From Agarivorans sp. Toyoura001 (GTDB taxonomy: Bacteria > Pseudomonadota > Gammaproteobacteria > Enterobacterales > Celerinatantimonadaceae): a stretch of DNA of 40,648 nt. The position numbers and the translations under genes are program-made. The DNA lies in contig NZ_BJEQ01000028.1 in the NCBI RefSeq assembly GCF_005405585.1, positions 1 through 40,648 on the forward strand. The letters are read 5' to 3'. Below are positions 16,601 through 24,681 of the stretch, one piece after another. Below the pieces are notes generated by a model, which was not told the DNA's origin, searched no databases, and saw nothing but the letters and a program-made list of their open reading frames with translations. Position 1 is the stretch's first letter; each line of letters starts with the position of its first letter.

Positions 16601-19097
16601 TACCGAAGACTACAACGGTTTTTTCAAAGGCGATTACGAGTACCAATTGAACTCGTCAAGTCTTAAAGGTGATAGCGTCACCGAAAGCTTCGATTATGTT
16701 GTGAGTAACCCCGCAGAGGGCTTCGCTACTCAAGGCAACTTAGAAGTTAGTATCGTTGATGATGCTCCGGTGGGTAGCGATGTATATCATAACTTAGCTT
16801 CTAGACCTCTATTAGTGACTACGAACTTAGTGTTGGTACTCGATACTTCTGCCAGTATGACGAACGGAGGGGATTATCTTGGTATTGCTGTAGAAGCTTT
16901 ATCTGGCCTGATTGAACAGGCAGACTCTCGCGGAAATGTAAACGTTCAGGTCATTGGTTTTTCGGAATCGGTGAAGACTAGTGGTTGGATTAGTGACGAT
17001 GTATCTGAAGCAATTAGTTTCCTTGAAAGCCTTAATTCGGGAGGGGGGACCCATTATGATTTGGCTCTGAATGAAGTGATAGCGACCAGTACCTCGATTA
17101 ATCAACCGCTTGCTGACAACACTTTGTTGTATTTTATCTCTGATGGTGAACCTACTTCTGGTCACGGTGTTGATGACACTGTTGAGTATGAAGGTCTAAA
17201 TGGATTAGCTGCATGGGATTCCTTTGTCGAAAATAACCTAGACACCAGCTATGGTATTGGGATTGGTGATGCAGATTTGGGGGTTCTAGAAGATGTAGCT
17301 TCGGAATCAGCAACCGATGAATTTGCTTTTATTGTCGAAGATGTAAACGACCTCTCGGTTACACTTATAAAAAGCTATCTTGACTCTGATATTGAGGCTT
17401 CTTTGGGTCTGTTCAAAACAGCTTCAACTAATGGTTTTATGGTCGGAGCCGATGAAGGGTATGTAAGCACTATTACTATTGAGACAGTTTCTGGCCCCCA
17501 CACTTATTATTATGACCCATACGCTGAACCACAGCAGGCGAAAAACATCAATATTACAACGGCTTTGGGTGGTTTGTTTTTGCTTGATTTTTCTACAGGA
17601 GCTTATTCATATGAGTTGGATGTAGATAGCGATGGATGGGGTAAACAAGAGAGTTTAGAGGTCTCAGTAACGGACTTGGATGGCGACTCTCATTCTATTG
17701 ATATTGAAATTAGTACTATATTTGAAGCAGCTGTAGATGCTAATCGTGATGTCATTATTACAAACCAAGATGGTAGTAGCACAATTAGCGTACCAAGTTT
17801 GGCCTTGCTGTGGAATGACACTGGCGAAGAGATCTCTTTGCTTGAAATCGATAATGTCGTAGGCGGTTCTGTGGCTGGCAGCGATGAAATTCTATTTAGT
17901 TCAATTGATGATGTAGGCCTAGGTATTCACGATAGTAACTTTGAAACTGAAGATAAAGCTATCACCGGCTCAGAAAATGAGAATGATAGTGAATTAAATG
18001 GTCTTAACAATAGCCTCGCAACTGCTGTAGATTTAACTGACCGTTCTCTATTTAGCTCTAATGATGCTGATTTTATTCAGTTACCTAATGGGTATTCATA
18101 TTCATTTAAAGGAAGCCTTGCTAGTGATAGTGACGCTACTAATGGTCATGATCAGGATTGGTTAAAGATATCTCTAGCGAAAGGTGAAAAAATCTGGGCA
18201 AACATGGATCCTGTTTCGGGACAACCTTCTGTGAAAACAGATCTATATCTTTATGATAAAGACGGTAAATTGATAACTAAATTTGGTGAAAACTGGCAGG
18301 GCCCCAAAGATGGTTATGAAGCCCAATATGAAGGTGAGTACTATTTCCAAATAGTCGCTGACAACCCTTCAAAGAGTGGTGATTATCAGCTTTATTTAAC
18401 TATTGACGTAACCAACGCGGATTATGTAAAAAAAGCTGATGATGATGTGCAGGAGCAATTTGACTATACCATTATTGATGATACTAACGATGTTATCGAT
18501 ACTGCAACTGCAGAGCTTATTGGTGTTCATGGTAACTCTGTTGATGGCGGAGATGGCGATGAGGTATTGGTGGGTAATGAGTTTGCCAATACCATTACTG
18601 GTGAAGCGGGTGATGATGCCTTGGTAGGCTATGCTGGCGACGATCAACTAGAAGGCGGTGAAGGTGCTGACTTGTTAATGGGCGGTATAGGAGCTGACAC
18701 TTTAATTGGTGGCCAAGGTAACGACGTATTAATTGGTGGTGATGATAGTGATATGTTTGCTTGGCTTGACGGTGACGATCAAGGCACCACTAATGACACC
18801 ATTAACGACTTTACCTTAAAAGACGATAGTGATCCGAATAACGCCCCTGATGTACTTAACTTGAGTGATTTATTACAAGGCGAAACGGAAGCGAGTTTAG
18901 AATCTTATTTGTCGTTTGAAACCATAAGCAATGGTGGCGCTGTTGAAACGATCATATCAATTGATAAAGATGGTGGGGCTAATGGCGAGAGTGTTCATCA
19001 AACGATCACCCTTAAAGATGTCGATTTCAGTGGTATGAGTGATAATGATATTTTGACTCAATTGATTGAAGATCAGCAGCTTAATATAGACAACTAG
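13602..19097 (+). CDS. LapA/BpfA-like giant RTX adhesin with retention module and vWA domain
   Basis: The 1831-residue secreted biofilm adhesin begins with a retention module (about 1-130) that plugs the outer-membrane pore, with a LapG-type cleavage site T-A-A-G at residues 108-111. A proline-rich linker follows. Four 108-residue repeats (187 to about 613) and two 106-residue cadherin-like repeats (611 to about 820) come next, then a further Ig/cadherin-like stretch. A von Willebrand A domain starts near 1075, with MIDAS D-T-S-A-S at 1081. A pre-peptidase-C-like beta domain lies at about 1480-1603. Calcium-binding RTX nonapeptides (GGxGxD type) occupy about 1646-1720, and the C-terminus should carry the type I secretion signal. 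It heads its own secretion and release operon. Repeats three and four share long exact DNA identity. Confidence 0.93.
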   Translation: MEQSIATSNATIVSIQGQAFAVDAQGTIRSLQPGDSVVPGEMIITSQGAQLGFYYGEDQYLLGDNSATQLPNVDIAEGPLSAANDLDVDALQQAILEGADPTELFEATAAGGAPTAADGEAAGNGGFITIDRIGGETIAQTGFNTQAPQVPTNAAQTDSDANAPEPLAAIDNSQPEPTPTPPAPSPDQAPTITLTAGSITEDLVDADTVIASFTSNDADGDVLNHSLLNDTDGFFVIDGNEIKLSDAGIAAVNNDQLNLTTLNLTIQVEANGLTASDSASVEIVRVDDEPATPVDQAPTIDVVAQSVTEDAVSTDTIVANFTSNDPDGDVQTYQLLNNDDGYFVIDGNQVKLTADGVAAINDDSLNLTSLDLTVQVEANGLTSTDSDTLSIVRVDDEPSTPVDQAPTIDVVAQSVTEDAVSTDTIVANFTSSDPDGDVQAYLLLNNDDGYFVIDGNQVKLTADGVAAINDDSLNLTSLDLTVQVEANGLTSTDSDTLSIVRVDDEPSTPVDQAPTIDVVAQSVTEDAVSTDTIVANFTSSDPDGDVQAYLLLNNDDGYFVIDGNQVKLTADGVAAVNSDALNLSELSISVQVSANGQTATDSDIVNVVRVNDAPETDAVALTPIAEDSGARTITSDELLASAGDIEGDDLTVSNLQISAGSGSLVNNNDGTWTYTPAANDDTEVSFSYDITDNGSTNGASDPQTVSGSASLDITPVNDAPETDAVVLTPIAEDSGALTITSDELLASAADIEGDDLAVSNLQISAGSGSLVNNNDGTWTYTPAANDDTEVSFSYDITDNGSTNGASDPQTVGGSASLDLRPDNDAPDAQDDDFSNVAPSESVQLDLLANDSDLEGDAISIKSINGTELTPRIAQDIAVANGVVNVTAAGVISFTANADGNGAVDFNYVLQDEFGAESSASVSGNVVDLVNDSAQVFEAGLDTGSDAGVAATLTTGNLLSNDGGVVDGLAISSIGYDGGVNTADVNGVISFDTEQGSLTVYTEDYNGFFKGDYEYQLNSSSLKGDSVTESFDYVVSNPAEGFATQGNLEVSIVDDAPVGSDVYHNLASRPLLVTTNLVLVLDTSASMTNGGDYLGIAVEALSGLIEQADSRGNVNVQVIGFSESVKTSGWISDDVSEAISFLESLNSGGGTHYDLALNEVIATSTSINQPLADNTLLYFISDGEPTSGHGVDDTVEYEGLNGLAAWDSFVENNLDTSYGIGIGDADLGVLEDVASESATDEFAFIVEDVNDLSVTLIKSYLDSDIEASLGLFKTASTNGFMVGADEGYVSTITIETVSGPHTYYYDPYAEPQQAKNINITTALGGLFLLDFSTGAYSYELDVDSDGWGKQESLEVSVTDLDGDSHSIDIEISTIFEAAVDANRDVIITNQDGSSTISVPSLALLWNDTGEEISLLEIDNVVGGSVAGSDEILFSSIDDVGLGIHDSNFETEDKAITGSENENDSELNGLNNSLATAVDLTDRSLFSSNDADFIQLPNGYSYSFKGSLASDSDATNGHDQDWLKISLAKGEKIWANMDPVSGQPSVKTDLYLYDKDGKLITKFGENWQGPKDGYEAQYEGEYYFQIVADNPSKSGDYQLYLTIDVTNADYVKKADDDVQEQFDYTIIDDTNDVIDTATAELIGVHGNSVDGGDGDEVLVGNEFANTITGEAGDDALVGYAGDDQLEGGEGADLLMGGIGADTLIGGQGNDVLIGGDDSDMFAWLDGDDQGTTNDTINDFTLKDDSDPNNAPDVLNLSDLLQGETEASLESYLSFETISNGGAVETIISIDKDGGANGESVHQTITLKDVDFSGMSDNDILTQLIEDQQLNIDN
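13923..13934 (+). other. Codons of the predicted LapG cleavage site (TAAG)
   Basis: These codons encode Thr108-Ala109-Ala110-Gly111 of the adhesin. LapG-type proteases cut LapA of Pseudomonas fluorescens between the two alanines of a T/P-A-A-G motif about 108 residues from the start. Position and residues agree, so release of the adhesin is expected between Ala109 and Ala110. Confidence 0.8.
14160..15440 (+). repeat. Four tandem 324-bp repeats in the adhesin gene
   Basis: Units start at 14160, 14484, 14808 and 15132, each opening with DQAPTI and coding for 108 residues; the fourth diverges in its 3' third. Unit 1 is the most diverged. Bases 14661-14992 are identical to 14985-15316 (332 bases, offset 324), so the third unit arose by a very recent tandem duplication. 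The units are probably calcium-dependent cadherin-like extender domains. Confidence 0.95.
15432..16067 (+). repeat. Two tandem 318-bp repeats in the adhesin gene
   Basis: Two units starting at about 15432 and 15750 code for 106-residue domains that begin NDAPETDAV and contain DGTWTYTPAANDD, a cadherin/VCBS-like repeat. They are closely similar in DNA but carry scattered differences, so they are older than the 324-bp duplication. Confidence 0.88.
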
Positions 19098-19124
19098 GCC
19101 GTTTACGTTTGGGAAAACCCACTT

Positions 19125-19156
19125 TCAAGAGTAAGCTAAGGCTTACTCTTGATGTT
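19125..19156 (+). other. Strong hairpin between adhesin and secretion ATPase genes (partial terminator?)
   Basis: A perfect 12-bp inverted repeat (TCAAGAGTAAGC / GCTTACTCTTGA, TAAG loop) is followed by TGTTTTATATTT, 28 bases after the adhesin stop and just ahead of the AGGAAAGGA of the next gene. It looks like a leaky terminator or a 3'-end stabiliser that would give far more adhesin message than transporter message. Confidence 0.75.
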
Positions 19157-19179
19157 TTATATTTAGGAAAGGATGCTAG

Positions 19180-21339
19180 GTGCAGGACGCAAAACCACAG
19201 CAGCAATATCGTGATTTAGATGTAACCGCAGAACGCATTGATCCCTTACTGAACAGTTTGGTATTTTTGTCCAAGTTTTATGGTAAGCCTTTTTCTGCTA
19301 GAGCGTTGTCAGCGGGATTACCTTTGGAAGAAGGACTACTCACTCCGGCATTATTGCCGCGTGCTGCTTTGCGAGCAGGCATGGATGCATCTCTTGTAAA
19401 AAAGCCTATCGGCAAAATTCCTGAATTACTCTTACCCTGTATCTTGTTGTTAAAAGATGGTCGCTCGTGTGTTCTCGTTTCACGCACTTCTGATTCTGTT
19501 GAAGTAGCTTGGCCAGAACTTCCAGATAGTCATGAAACCATCTCTCTAGACAAACTCGCCCCAGACTACACGGGTTTTTGCTGCTATGTGCGCAAACGCT
19601 ACCGTTTTGACGCTCGCTCGCCAGAATCTCTGAGCAACAAGCAGGGCCATTGGTTTTGGAATACTCTACGTCGTTCTGCGCCCATTTATCGGGATGCCTT
19701 GGTGGCATCGTTATTCCTTAACTTGTTTGCGATAGCTTCACCGCTGTTTGTTATGAACGTCTACGACAGAGTAGTGCCAAACTCAGCCATTGATACCTTG
19801 TGGGTGCTTACCGCAGGTATGGCCTTGGTATTGGTGTTTGATTTTGCCTTAAAGCAAATGCGCGCTTATACGCTGGATTTAGCGGCTAAAAAATCGGACA
19901 TTTTGTTGTCTGCTCGAATCTTTGAAAAACTGTTAAACATAAAGGCAGAAGTAAGGCCGCCATCGGTGGGGGCTTTTGCTAAAAACGTGCAAGAATTTGA
20001 TTCCATTAGAGAGTTTATTACTTCTTCTACGGTTGCTGCCTTGGTTGATGTACCGTTCTCATTGCTGTTCTTGTTAGTCATCGCCATGGTGGCTGGCCCC
20101 TTGGCGCTAGTACCAGCAGGGGCAGCAGTATTAATGCTGCTTTATTCGTTTTACATCAAACGCAAAATGCATCAAGAAGTTGAATTAGGCAGTCGGTTTG
20201 CTAGCCAAAAAAATGCTCACTTAATTGAGAGTTTAAATGGTATCGAATCCCTTAAATTGGCAGGAGCCGAAAGCCAGTTTCAGCATAAGTGGGAAGAGCT
20301 CGTTGGTAACATTGCTACTTGGAATATGGCTATTAGAAAGCTTGCTACCTCGGTAGGTAATGTGAATGCCTTTGTCTCTCAAAGTACTACTGTATTGCTG
20401 GTAGTGGTGGGGGTATTCCAAATCTCTCAAGGTAATCTCTCGATGGGAGGCTTAGTTGCCGCAGTGATGTTAACTGGGCGAGCGTTAGTGCCTTTTTCTC
20501 AGGTGTCGCTATTGGCTACAAGATATAACCAAGCGCAATCAGCCTTAGAAAACCTTGAAGATATTATGCAGCTGCCAGATGAGAATTTAGAGCGCTATAT
20601 GCATCGTTCTCATTTTGATGGTGCGATTAGTTTTAGCGATGTGAGTTTTACTTATCCTGGCAGTGAACAGCAAGTTTTGAAGCAAGTGAGCTTCTCAATT
20701 AAAGCCAAAGAGAAAGTCGCCATTATTGGTAAAATTGGCGCGGGAAAAACCAGCTTAGAAAAACTATTACTCGGTTTTTATATACCCCAGCAAGGTGCCA
20801 TTCGCCTCGATGGTGTCGATTTAAAACAAATTAGCCCGGCAGATGTTCGCCAAAAAATCGGCTGTTTACCGCAAGACATAAATTTATTTTATGGTTCTAT
20901 TCGAGACAACATTACTTTGGGGGTGCCGCACATTGAAGATGAACTAATCTTCCGTGCCGCAGAACTTGCCGGGGTGACGCAGTTCACTGACGTAGATCCA
21001 GAGGGTTTAGACAGACAAGTAGGCGAGCGAGGTCAGTATCTCTCTGGTGGACAACGCCAAGCGGTCGCATTAGCCCGCGCTTTGTTGTTTAACCCGCCAG
21101 TATTAGTGTTAGACGAACCAACAAGCAGTATGGACGCGTTCTCTGAGAACTTAGTTAAATCTCGATTAAAGCAAGTAGCAGAGGACAAAACCTTTATTTT
21201 AATCACTCACAAGATGTCGATGTTAGATCTGGTTGACCGTATCATTGTATTAGATAGAGGAGCGGTAGTGGCCAATGGTTCTAAAGCGGAAGTATTAGAG
21301 CTATTACGCAGCGGCAAAGTGAGGTCTCCCAATGAGTAA
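19180..21339 (+). CDS. Type I secretion ABC transporter, LapB-like
   Basis: The 719-residue inner-membrane exporter powers secretion of the adhesin. The N-terminal 150 residues form a C39-peptidase-like domain that lacks the catalytic Cys context, as in transporters of RTX adhesins. A six-helix membrane domain (about 165-455) starts at YRDALVASLFLNLFAIASPL. The nucleotide-binding domain has Walker A GKIGAGKTS (about 516), signature LSGGQRQA and Walker B VLVLDEPTSSMD. The start is GTG at 19180, preceded by AGGAAAGGA. The stop overlaps the next gene by 8 bases. The position directly after the adhesin matches the Shewanella bpfA operon. Confidence 0.95.
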   Translation: MQDAKPQQQYRDLDVTAERIDPLLNSLVFLSKFYGKPFSARALSAGLPLEEGLLTPALLPRAALRAGMDASLVKKPIGKIPELLLPCILLLKDGRSCVLVSRTSDSVEVAWPELPDSHETISLDKLAPDYTGFCCYVRKRYRFDARSPESLSNKQGHWFWNTLRRSAPIYRDALVASLFLNLFAIASPLFVMNVYDRVVPNSAIDTLWVLTAGMALVLVFDFALKQMRAYTLDLAAKKSDILLSARIFEKLLNIKAEVRPPSVGAFAKNVQEFDSIREFITSSTVAALVDVPFSLLFLLVIAMVAGPLALVPAGAAVLMLLYSFYIKRKMHQEVELGSRFASQKNAHLIESLNGIESLKLAGAESQFQHKWEELVGNIATWNMAIRKLATSVGNVNAFVSQSTTVLLVVVGVFQISQGNLSMGGLVAAVMLTGRALVPFSQVSLLATRYNQAQSALENLEDIMQLPDENLERYMHRSHFDGAISFSDVSFTYPGSEQQVLKQVSFSIKAKEKVAIIGKIGAGKTSLEKLLLGFYIPQQGAIRLDGVDLKQISPADVRQKIGCLPQDINLFYGSIRDNITLGVPHIEDELIFRAAELAGVTQFTDVDPEGLDRQVGERGQYLSGGQRQAVALARALLFNPPVLVLDEPTSSMDAFSENLVKSRLKQVAEDKTFILITHKMSMLDLVDRIIVLDRGAVVANGSKAEVLELLRSGKVRSPNE

Positions 21340-22726
21340 GCAAAGGCCTGATATTTCTGAGGCAGAGCTTAAGTTTGTTGATGATATTAATGCCGCAATG
21401 TTGATGAAAACACCGCGTCGCTCGCGTCGCTTGTTGTGGCTTATTTTTGTCTTACTAGTGAGTGCAATATCTTGGGCGCATTGGGCTCAGGTAGATGAAG
21501 TCACTATTGGCAATGGCAAGGTAATTCCATCTCAACAGATTCAAACAATTCAAAACTTGGAAGGCGGTATCCTTAAACAGATTTTGGTTAGGGAAGGCGA
21601 GCAAGTAGAACCTGCTCAGCCCTTATTGCTTATCGACGATACCCGTTTTCGCTCAGACTTTCGCGAGCAAGAGCAAAGAGTGATAAACCTAGAAGGTGAT
21701 GTTGCTCGCTTAAGAAGTGAAATCGCCAGTATTCAGTTAGACCCTAATTTGGCATTCGAGCAATGGCAAGAACAGGTAAGCGTTACCGATGTTGAGATTG
21801 AGTTTAACGATGAGTTTAAGCTGAAATACCCATCGGAAGTGACCGGCCAACAATTACAAAAAACTGCTCGTTTACGAGCCTTGCAAAATCAGCTTTCTAT
21901 TACTGCAGGGCAAATCGATCAGAAGCAACAAGAGATAGTGGAGCTAAAGTCCAAAATCTTGCACGTAAATCAAAGTTACAATTTAGTATTAGAAGAACTA
22001 AAAATTACTAAGCCCTTGGCAGAAGAAGGCATTGTTTCACAAGTAGAAATTCTTAAATTGCGCCGACAAGCGAATGATTTAAAGGGTGAATTACAAAGCA
22101 GTAAGTTACTTGAGCCTAAAATTCGCAGCGCGATTGCCGAAACAATATATAAGCGCCGTGATATTGCGTTAGCGTTTTTAAGCGAAGCGCGCCGAGAGCT
22201 GAATCAAATTGAAGCTGAGCTACAACCGCTGAGCGAAGGGCAAGTGGGCTTGCGTGATAGGGTAGACAGAACCTCGGTAGTTTCGCCGGTTAAAGGCACG
22301 GTTAAAAAGATTTACATTAATACCGTTGGTGGTGTGGTTCAGCCGGGCATGAGCATCATGGAAATCGTACCAATTGAAGATAAGTTATTGGTGGAAGCGA
22401 AAATTCAGCCGAAAGATATTGCATTTCTTCGCCCGGGGCTTAAAACTGTTGTTAAATTCAGTGCTTACGACTTTTCCATCTATGGTGGCTTAGACGGGCA
22501 GCTAGAACATATTAGTGCAGACACCATTTTAGATGAAGAAGGCAATAGTTATTATCTGGTGAGAGTAAGAACCGACAAGAATTATCTAGGTACAGACGAT
22601 ACACCATTGCCGATTATTCCAGGAATGCTATCTAGTGTGGATATCATTACGGGTAAGAAAAGTATTTTAGATTATCTATTAAAACCAATAATTAAAGCGC
22701 AACAATCTGCGTTACGCGAACGATAA
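21332..22726 (+). CDS. Type I secretion membrane-fusion protein, LapC-like (HlyD family)
   Basis: The 464-residue periplasmic adaptor bridges the ABC transporter and the outer-membrane pore. A short cytoplasmic N-terminus is followed by one membrane helix (LLWLIFVLLVSAISWAHW, about 30-50). The HlyD lipoyl half-motif comes next (GNGKVIPSQQIQTIQNLEGG), then a long helical coiled-coil section (about 105-300), the second lipoyl half (VVSPVKGTVKKI, GGVVQPGMSIMEIVP) and a C-terminal beta domain. It overlaps the ATPase gene by 8 bases (ATGAGTAA), so the two are probably translationally coupled. Confidence 0.95.
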   Translation: MSKQRPDISEAELKFVDDINAAMLMKTPRRSRRLLWLIFVLLVSAISWAHWAQVDEVTIGNGKVIPSQQIQTIQNLEGGILKQILVREGEQVEPAQPLLLIDDTRFRSDFREQEQRVINLEGDVARLRSEIASIQLDPNLAFEQWQEQVSVTDVEIEFNDEFKLKYPSEVTGQQLQKTARLRALQNQLSITAGQIDQKQQEIVELKSKILHVNQSYNLVLEELKITKPLAEEGIVSQVEILKLRRQANDLKGELQSSKLLEPKIRSAIAETIYKRRDIALAFLSEARRELNQIEAELQPLSEGQVGLRDRVDRTSVVSPVKGTVKKIYINTVGGVVQPGMSIMEIVPIEDKLLVEAKIQPKDIAFLRPGLKTVVKFSAYDFSIYGGLDGQLEHISADTILDEEGNSYYLVRVRTDKNYLGTDDTPLPIIPGMLSSVDIITGKKSILDYLLKPIIKAQQSALRER

Positions 22727-22734
22727 GAATGTGT

Positions 22735-22760
22735 ATTTGCTAAGTCGTTGCTTAGCAAAT
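22735..22760 (+). other. Intercistronic hairpin directly before the lapE-like ribosome binding site
   Basis: A perfect 10-bp inverted repeat (ATTTGCTAAG / CTTAGCAAAT, 6-base loop) ends three bases before the AAGGAG of the TolC-like gene. There is no T tract, so it is not a standard terminator; an RNase-resistant stem or a structure shaping translation of the pore gene is more likely. Confidence 0.6.
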
Positions 22761-22774
22761 GACAAGGAGTGTTA

Positions 22775-24070
22775 ATGAATAAGCTGAGCTTGACCTTAGC
22801 ATCAGGTCTGTTACTGGGCTCTAACCTTGCTTGTGCTCAGTCTCTTGAGCAGGCGGTGGCTAAAGTATTAACTGAGCACCCTCAGTTACAATCTTCTTTT
22901 AACCAGTTTAAAGCCAGTACCGAGCAATACCAAGGGGCTAAAGGTGGCTACTACCCAACCGTAGATTTAACTGCTGGAGCGGGCTGGGCTCGCACAGAAA
23001 CCGAAGAGCCTCAGGTAGAAAGTGGTACTCCAACAGAAGTTGGGGTTAGCATTCGTCAGCTCTTGTTTAGTGGTTTTGCTACCACAGGTGAAGTGTCGCG
23101 TACTGAAAATGAAGCGCGAGCCGATCAGTGGCTGCTATATAACGACGCTGAAAACATCGCGCTGCGGGTCGTCGATGTTTACCTAGAAGTCGTAAAGCAA
23201 GAACAACTGTTAGAACTCGCAGATAGTAACCTGCAAACTCACTTAGCCATTCAAAAAGACATTAAAAAACGCACCGATTCAGGAGTGGGTTCTAGTGCCG
23301 ATTTAACCCAAGTAAACGGCAGGGTAGCGCGTGCTACAACTAACGCGTTATCGGCTAAAAATAACCTACTTGATGCACAAACTCAGTTTTTACGGGTGGT
23401 GAATACCTTACCTAATGATTTGGTGCTACCCGGCGCTGATATTGCCTTGTTACCTGCTGATTTAGATGCTGCTTTGGCCGCAGCATTAGATGTTCATCCT
23501 ACCCTAAAAGCTGCTCAATTTGACGTTGCTGCAGCCAACGCCCAGAACACCGTAGCCAAAGCAAACAACTATCCTGAGATAGCCGTGGAGCTCGATGGTA
23601 ATTGGGATAATAACCGTAATGGTTACGATGATACCAAAGACTATGAATTGGCCGCCATGCTGCGTTTGCGTTACAACTTATTCAATGGTGGTAGTGATGC
23701 TGCCGAAATTCGCCGCAGTGCTTATGATGTAAATCGCGCCAAGGCCGTGGGAGATGACGCCCACCGACAAGTCACCGAAGGCACTCGTTTAGCCTGGAAC
23801 GCATGGGATGTATTGGTGCGTCAGAAGTCGTTTCTACAACAACACGTAGAAGCGAGCTTTCAAACGGTTGAGGCCTACAAAAAACAATTCAATTTAGGTA
23901 AGCGTAGCTTACTTGATGTACTGAATACCGAAAACGAGCTTTTCGAAGCTCAAAACGAATTTATTGGCGCAGATATCGATGAGCTGCGTGCTAAATACCG
24001 CTTACTAAATGCTACCGGCCTACTGCTTGAAGCATTACGTGTTAACCGACCTGAGGACTGGAACTTTTAA
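22775..24070 (+). CDS. TolC-family outer-membrane pore, LapE/AggA-like
   Basis: The 431-residue outer-membrane efflux protein forms the exit channel of the type I system. A signal peptide (MNKLSLTLASGLLLGSNLACA, cut before QSLEQAV) precedes two TolC half-repeats with long helices; the second ends in KKQFNLGKRSLLDVLNTENELFEAQNEF, a TolC-family signature. The ATG at 22775 was chosen because AAGGAG lies 5 bases upstream; an in-frame GTG two codons earlier overlaps that site. The stop overlaps the ATG of the next gene (TAATG). In this system the LapA retention module is thought to stay lodged in this pore. Confidence 0.93.
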   Translation: MNKLSLTLASGLLLGSNLACAQSLEQAVAKVLTEHPQLQSSFNQFKASTEQYQGAKGGYYPTVDLTAGAGWARTETEEPQVESGTPTEVGVSIRQLLFSGFATTGEVSRTENEARADQWLLYNDAENIALRVVDVYLEVVKQEQLLELADSNLQTHLAIQKDIKKRTDSGVGSSADLTQVNGRVARATTNALSAKNNLLDAQTQFLRVVNTLPNDLVLPGADIALLPADLDAALAAALDVHPTLKAAQFDVAAANAQNTVAKANNYPEIAVELDGNWDNNRNGYDDTKDYELAAMLRLRYNLFNGGSDAAEIRRSAYDVNRAKAVGDDAHRQVTEGTRLAWNAWDVLVRQKSFLQQHVEASFQTVEAYKKQFNLGKRSLLDVLNTENELFEAQNEFIGADIDELRAKYRLLNATGLLLEALRVNRPEDWNF

Positions 24071-24672
24071 TGAACAACAAAAGCTTAATTGTCGCAGCCG
24101 CTATTTTAGCCCTAACTGCGTGTAGTCAATCTGCCGAAACTTATAAGGCTGAAACCGCCAACTATGACCGTCAAGATCAAGACAGCGACGGTGTGATTAA
24201 TGAACGAGACCTTTGCCCTGATACTGAAGAAGGAGCCGCAGTAGATAACGACGGCTGTTCTGAATTTCAAAGCATTGATGACGGTTACGAGTTAATGGTC
24301 TTTTTTGGCCACGATTCCAGCAAACTTACTGGTGAATTTGAACCTCAGTTGCAACAAGTGGCTGACTTCATGCAAAAATACCCTGAGGTTAAAATCAGCG
24401 TTGAAGGCTACGCCAGTGCCAGTGGTAGTAAATCTTACAACTTGAAACTTTCTAAGCGTCGAGCGGCGAGTGTTCGTCAGCAATTGATTACTGATTATGC
24501 GGTGCCAGCTGAGCGCATAGAGCTTGAAGCCATTGGTGAAGAAGAGCTGCTAGTAGCGGGAGATTCTGAGCAGTCTGAGGCCGCTAATCGTAGAGCGAGA
24601 ATCTTTGTTCAAGAAGAGTACCGCAAAGTTGTTCCTCGTTGGTCTATCTACACTCCTCATTTAAAACAGTAG
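24070..24672 (+). CDS. OmpA-like peptidoglycan-binding lipoprotein of the adhesin operon
   Basis: The 200-residue protein has a lipobox (ALTAC, Cys18) after a short signal peptide, so it is a lipoprotein, probably of the outer membrane. A calcium-binding thrombospondin-3-like segment (DQDSDGVINERDLCPDT) is followed by an OmpA C-terminal domain (about 75-185) with SVEGYASASGSKSYNLKLSK and RRARIF, which binds peptidoglycan. An OmpA-like gene occupies the same place between aggA and bpfG in Shewanella oneidensis, where its role is not clear to me. It could anchor the secretion pore to the cell wall. Confidence 0.9.
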   Translation: MNNKSLIVAAAILALTACSQSAETYKAETANYDRQDQDSDGVINERDLCPDTEEGAAVDNDGCSEFQSIDDGYELMVFFGHDSSKLTGEFEPQLQQVADFMQKYPEVKISVEGYASASGSKSYNLKLSKRRAASVRQQLITDYAVPAERIELEAIGEEELLVAGDSEQSEAANRRARIFVQEEYRKVVPRWSIYTPHLKQ

Positions 24673-24681
24673 AGACTCTAG

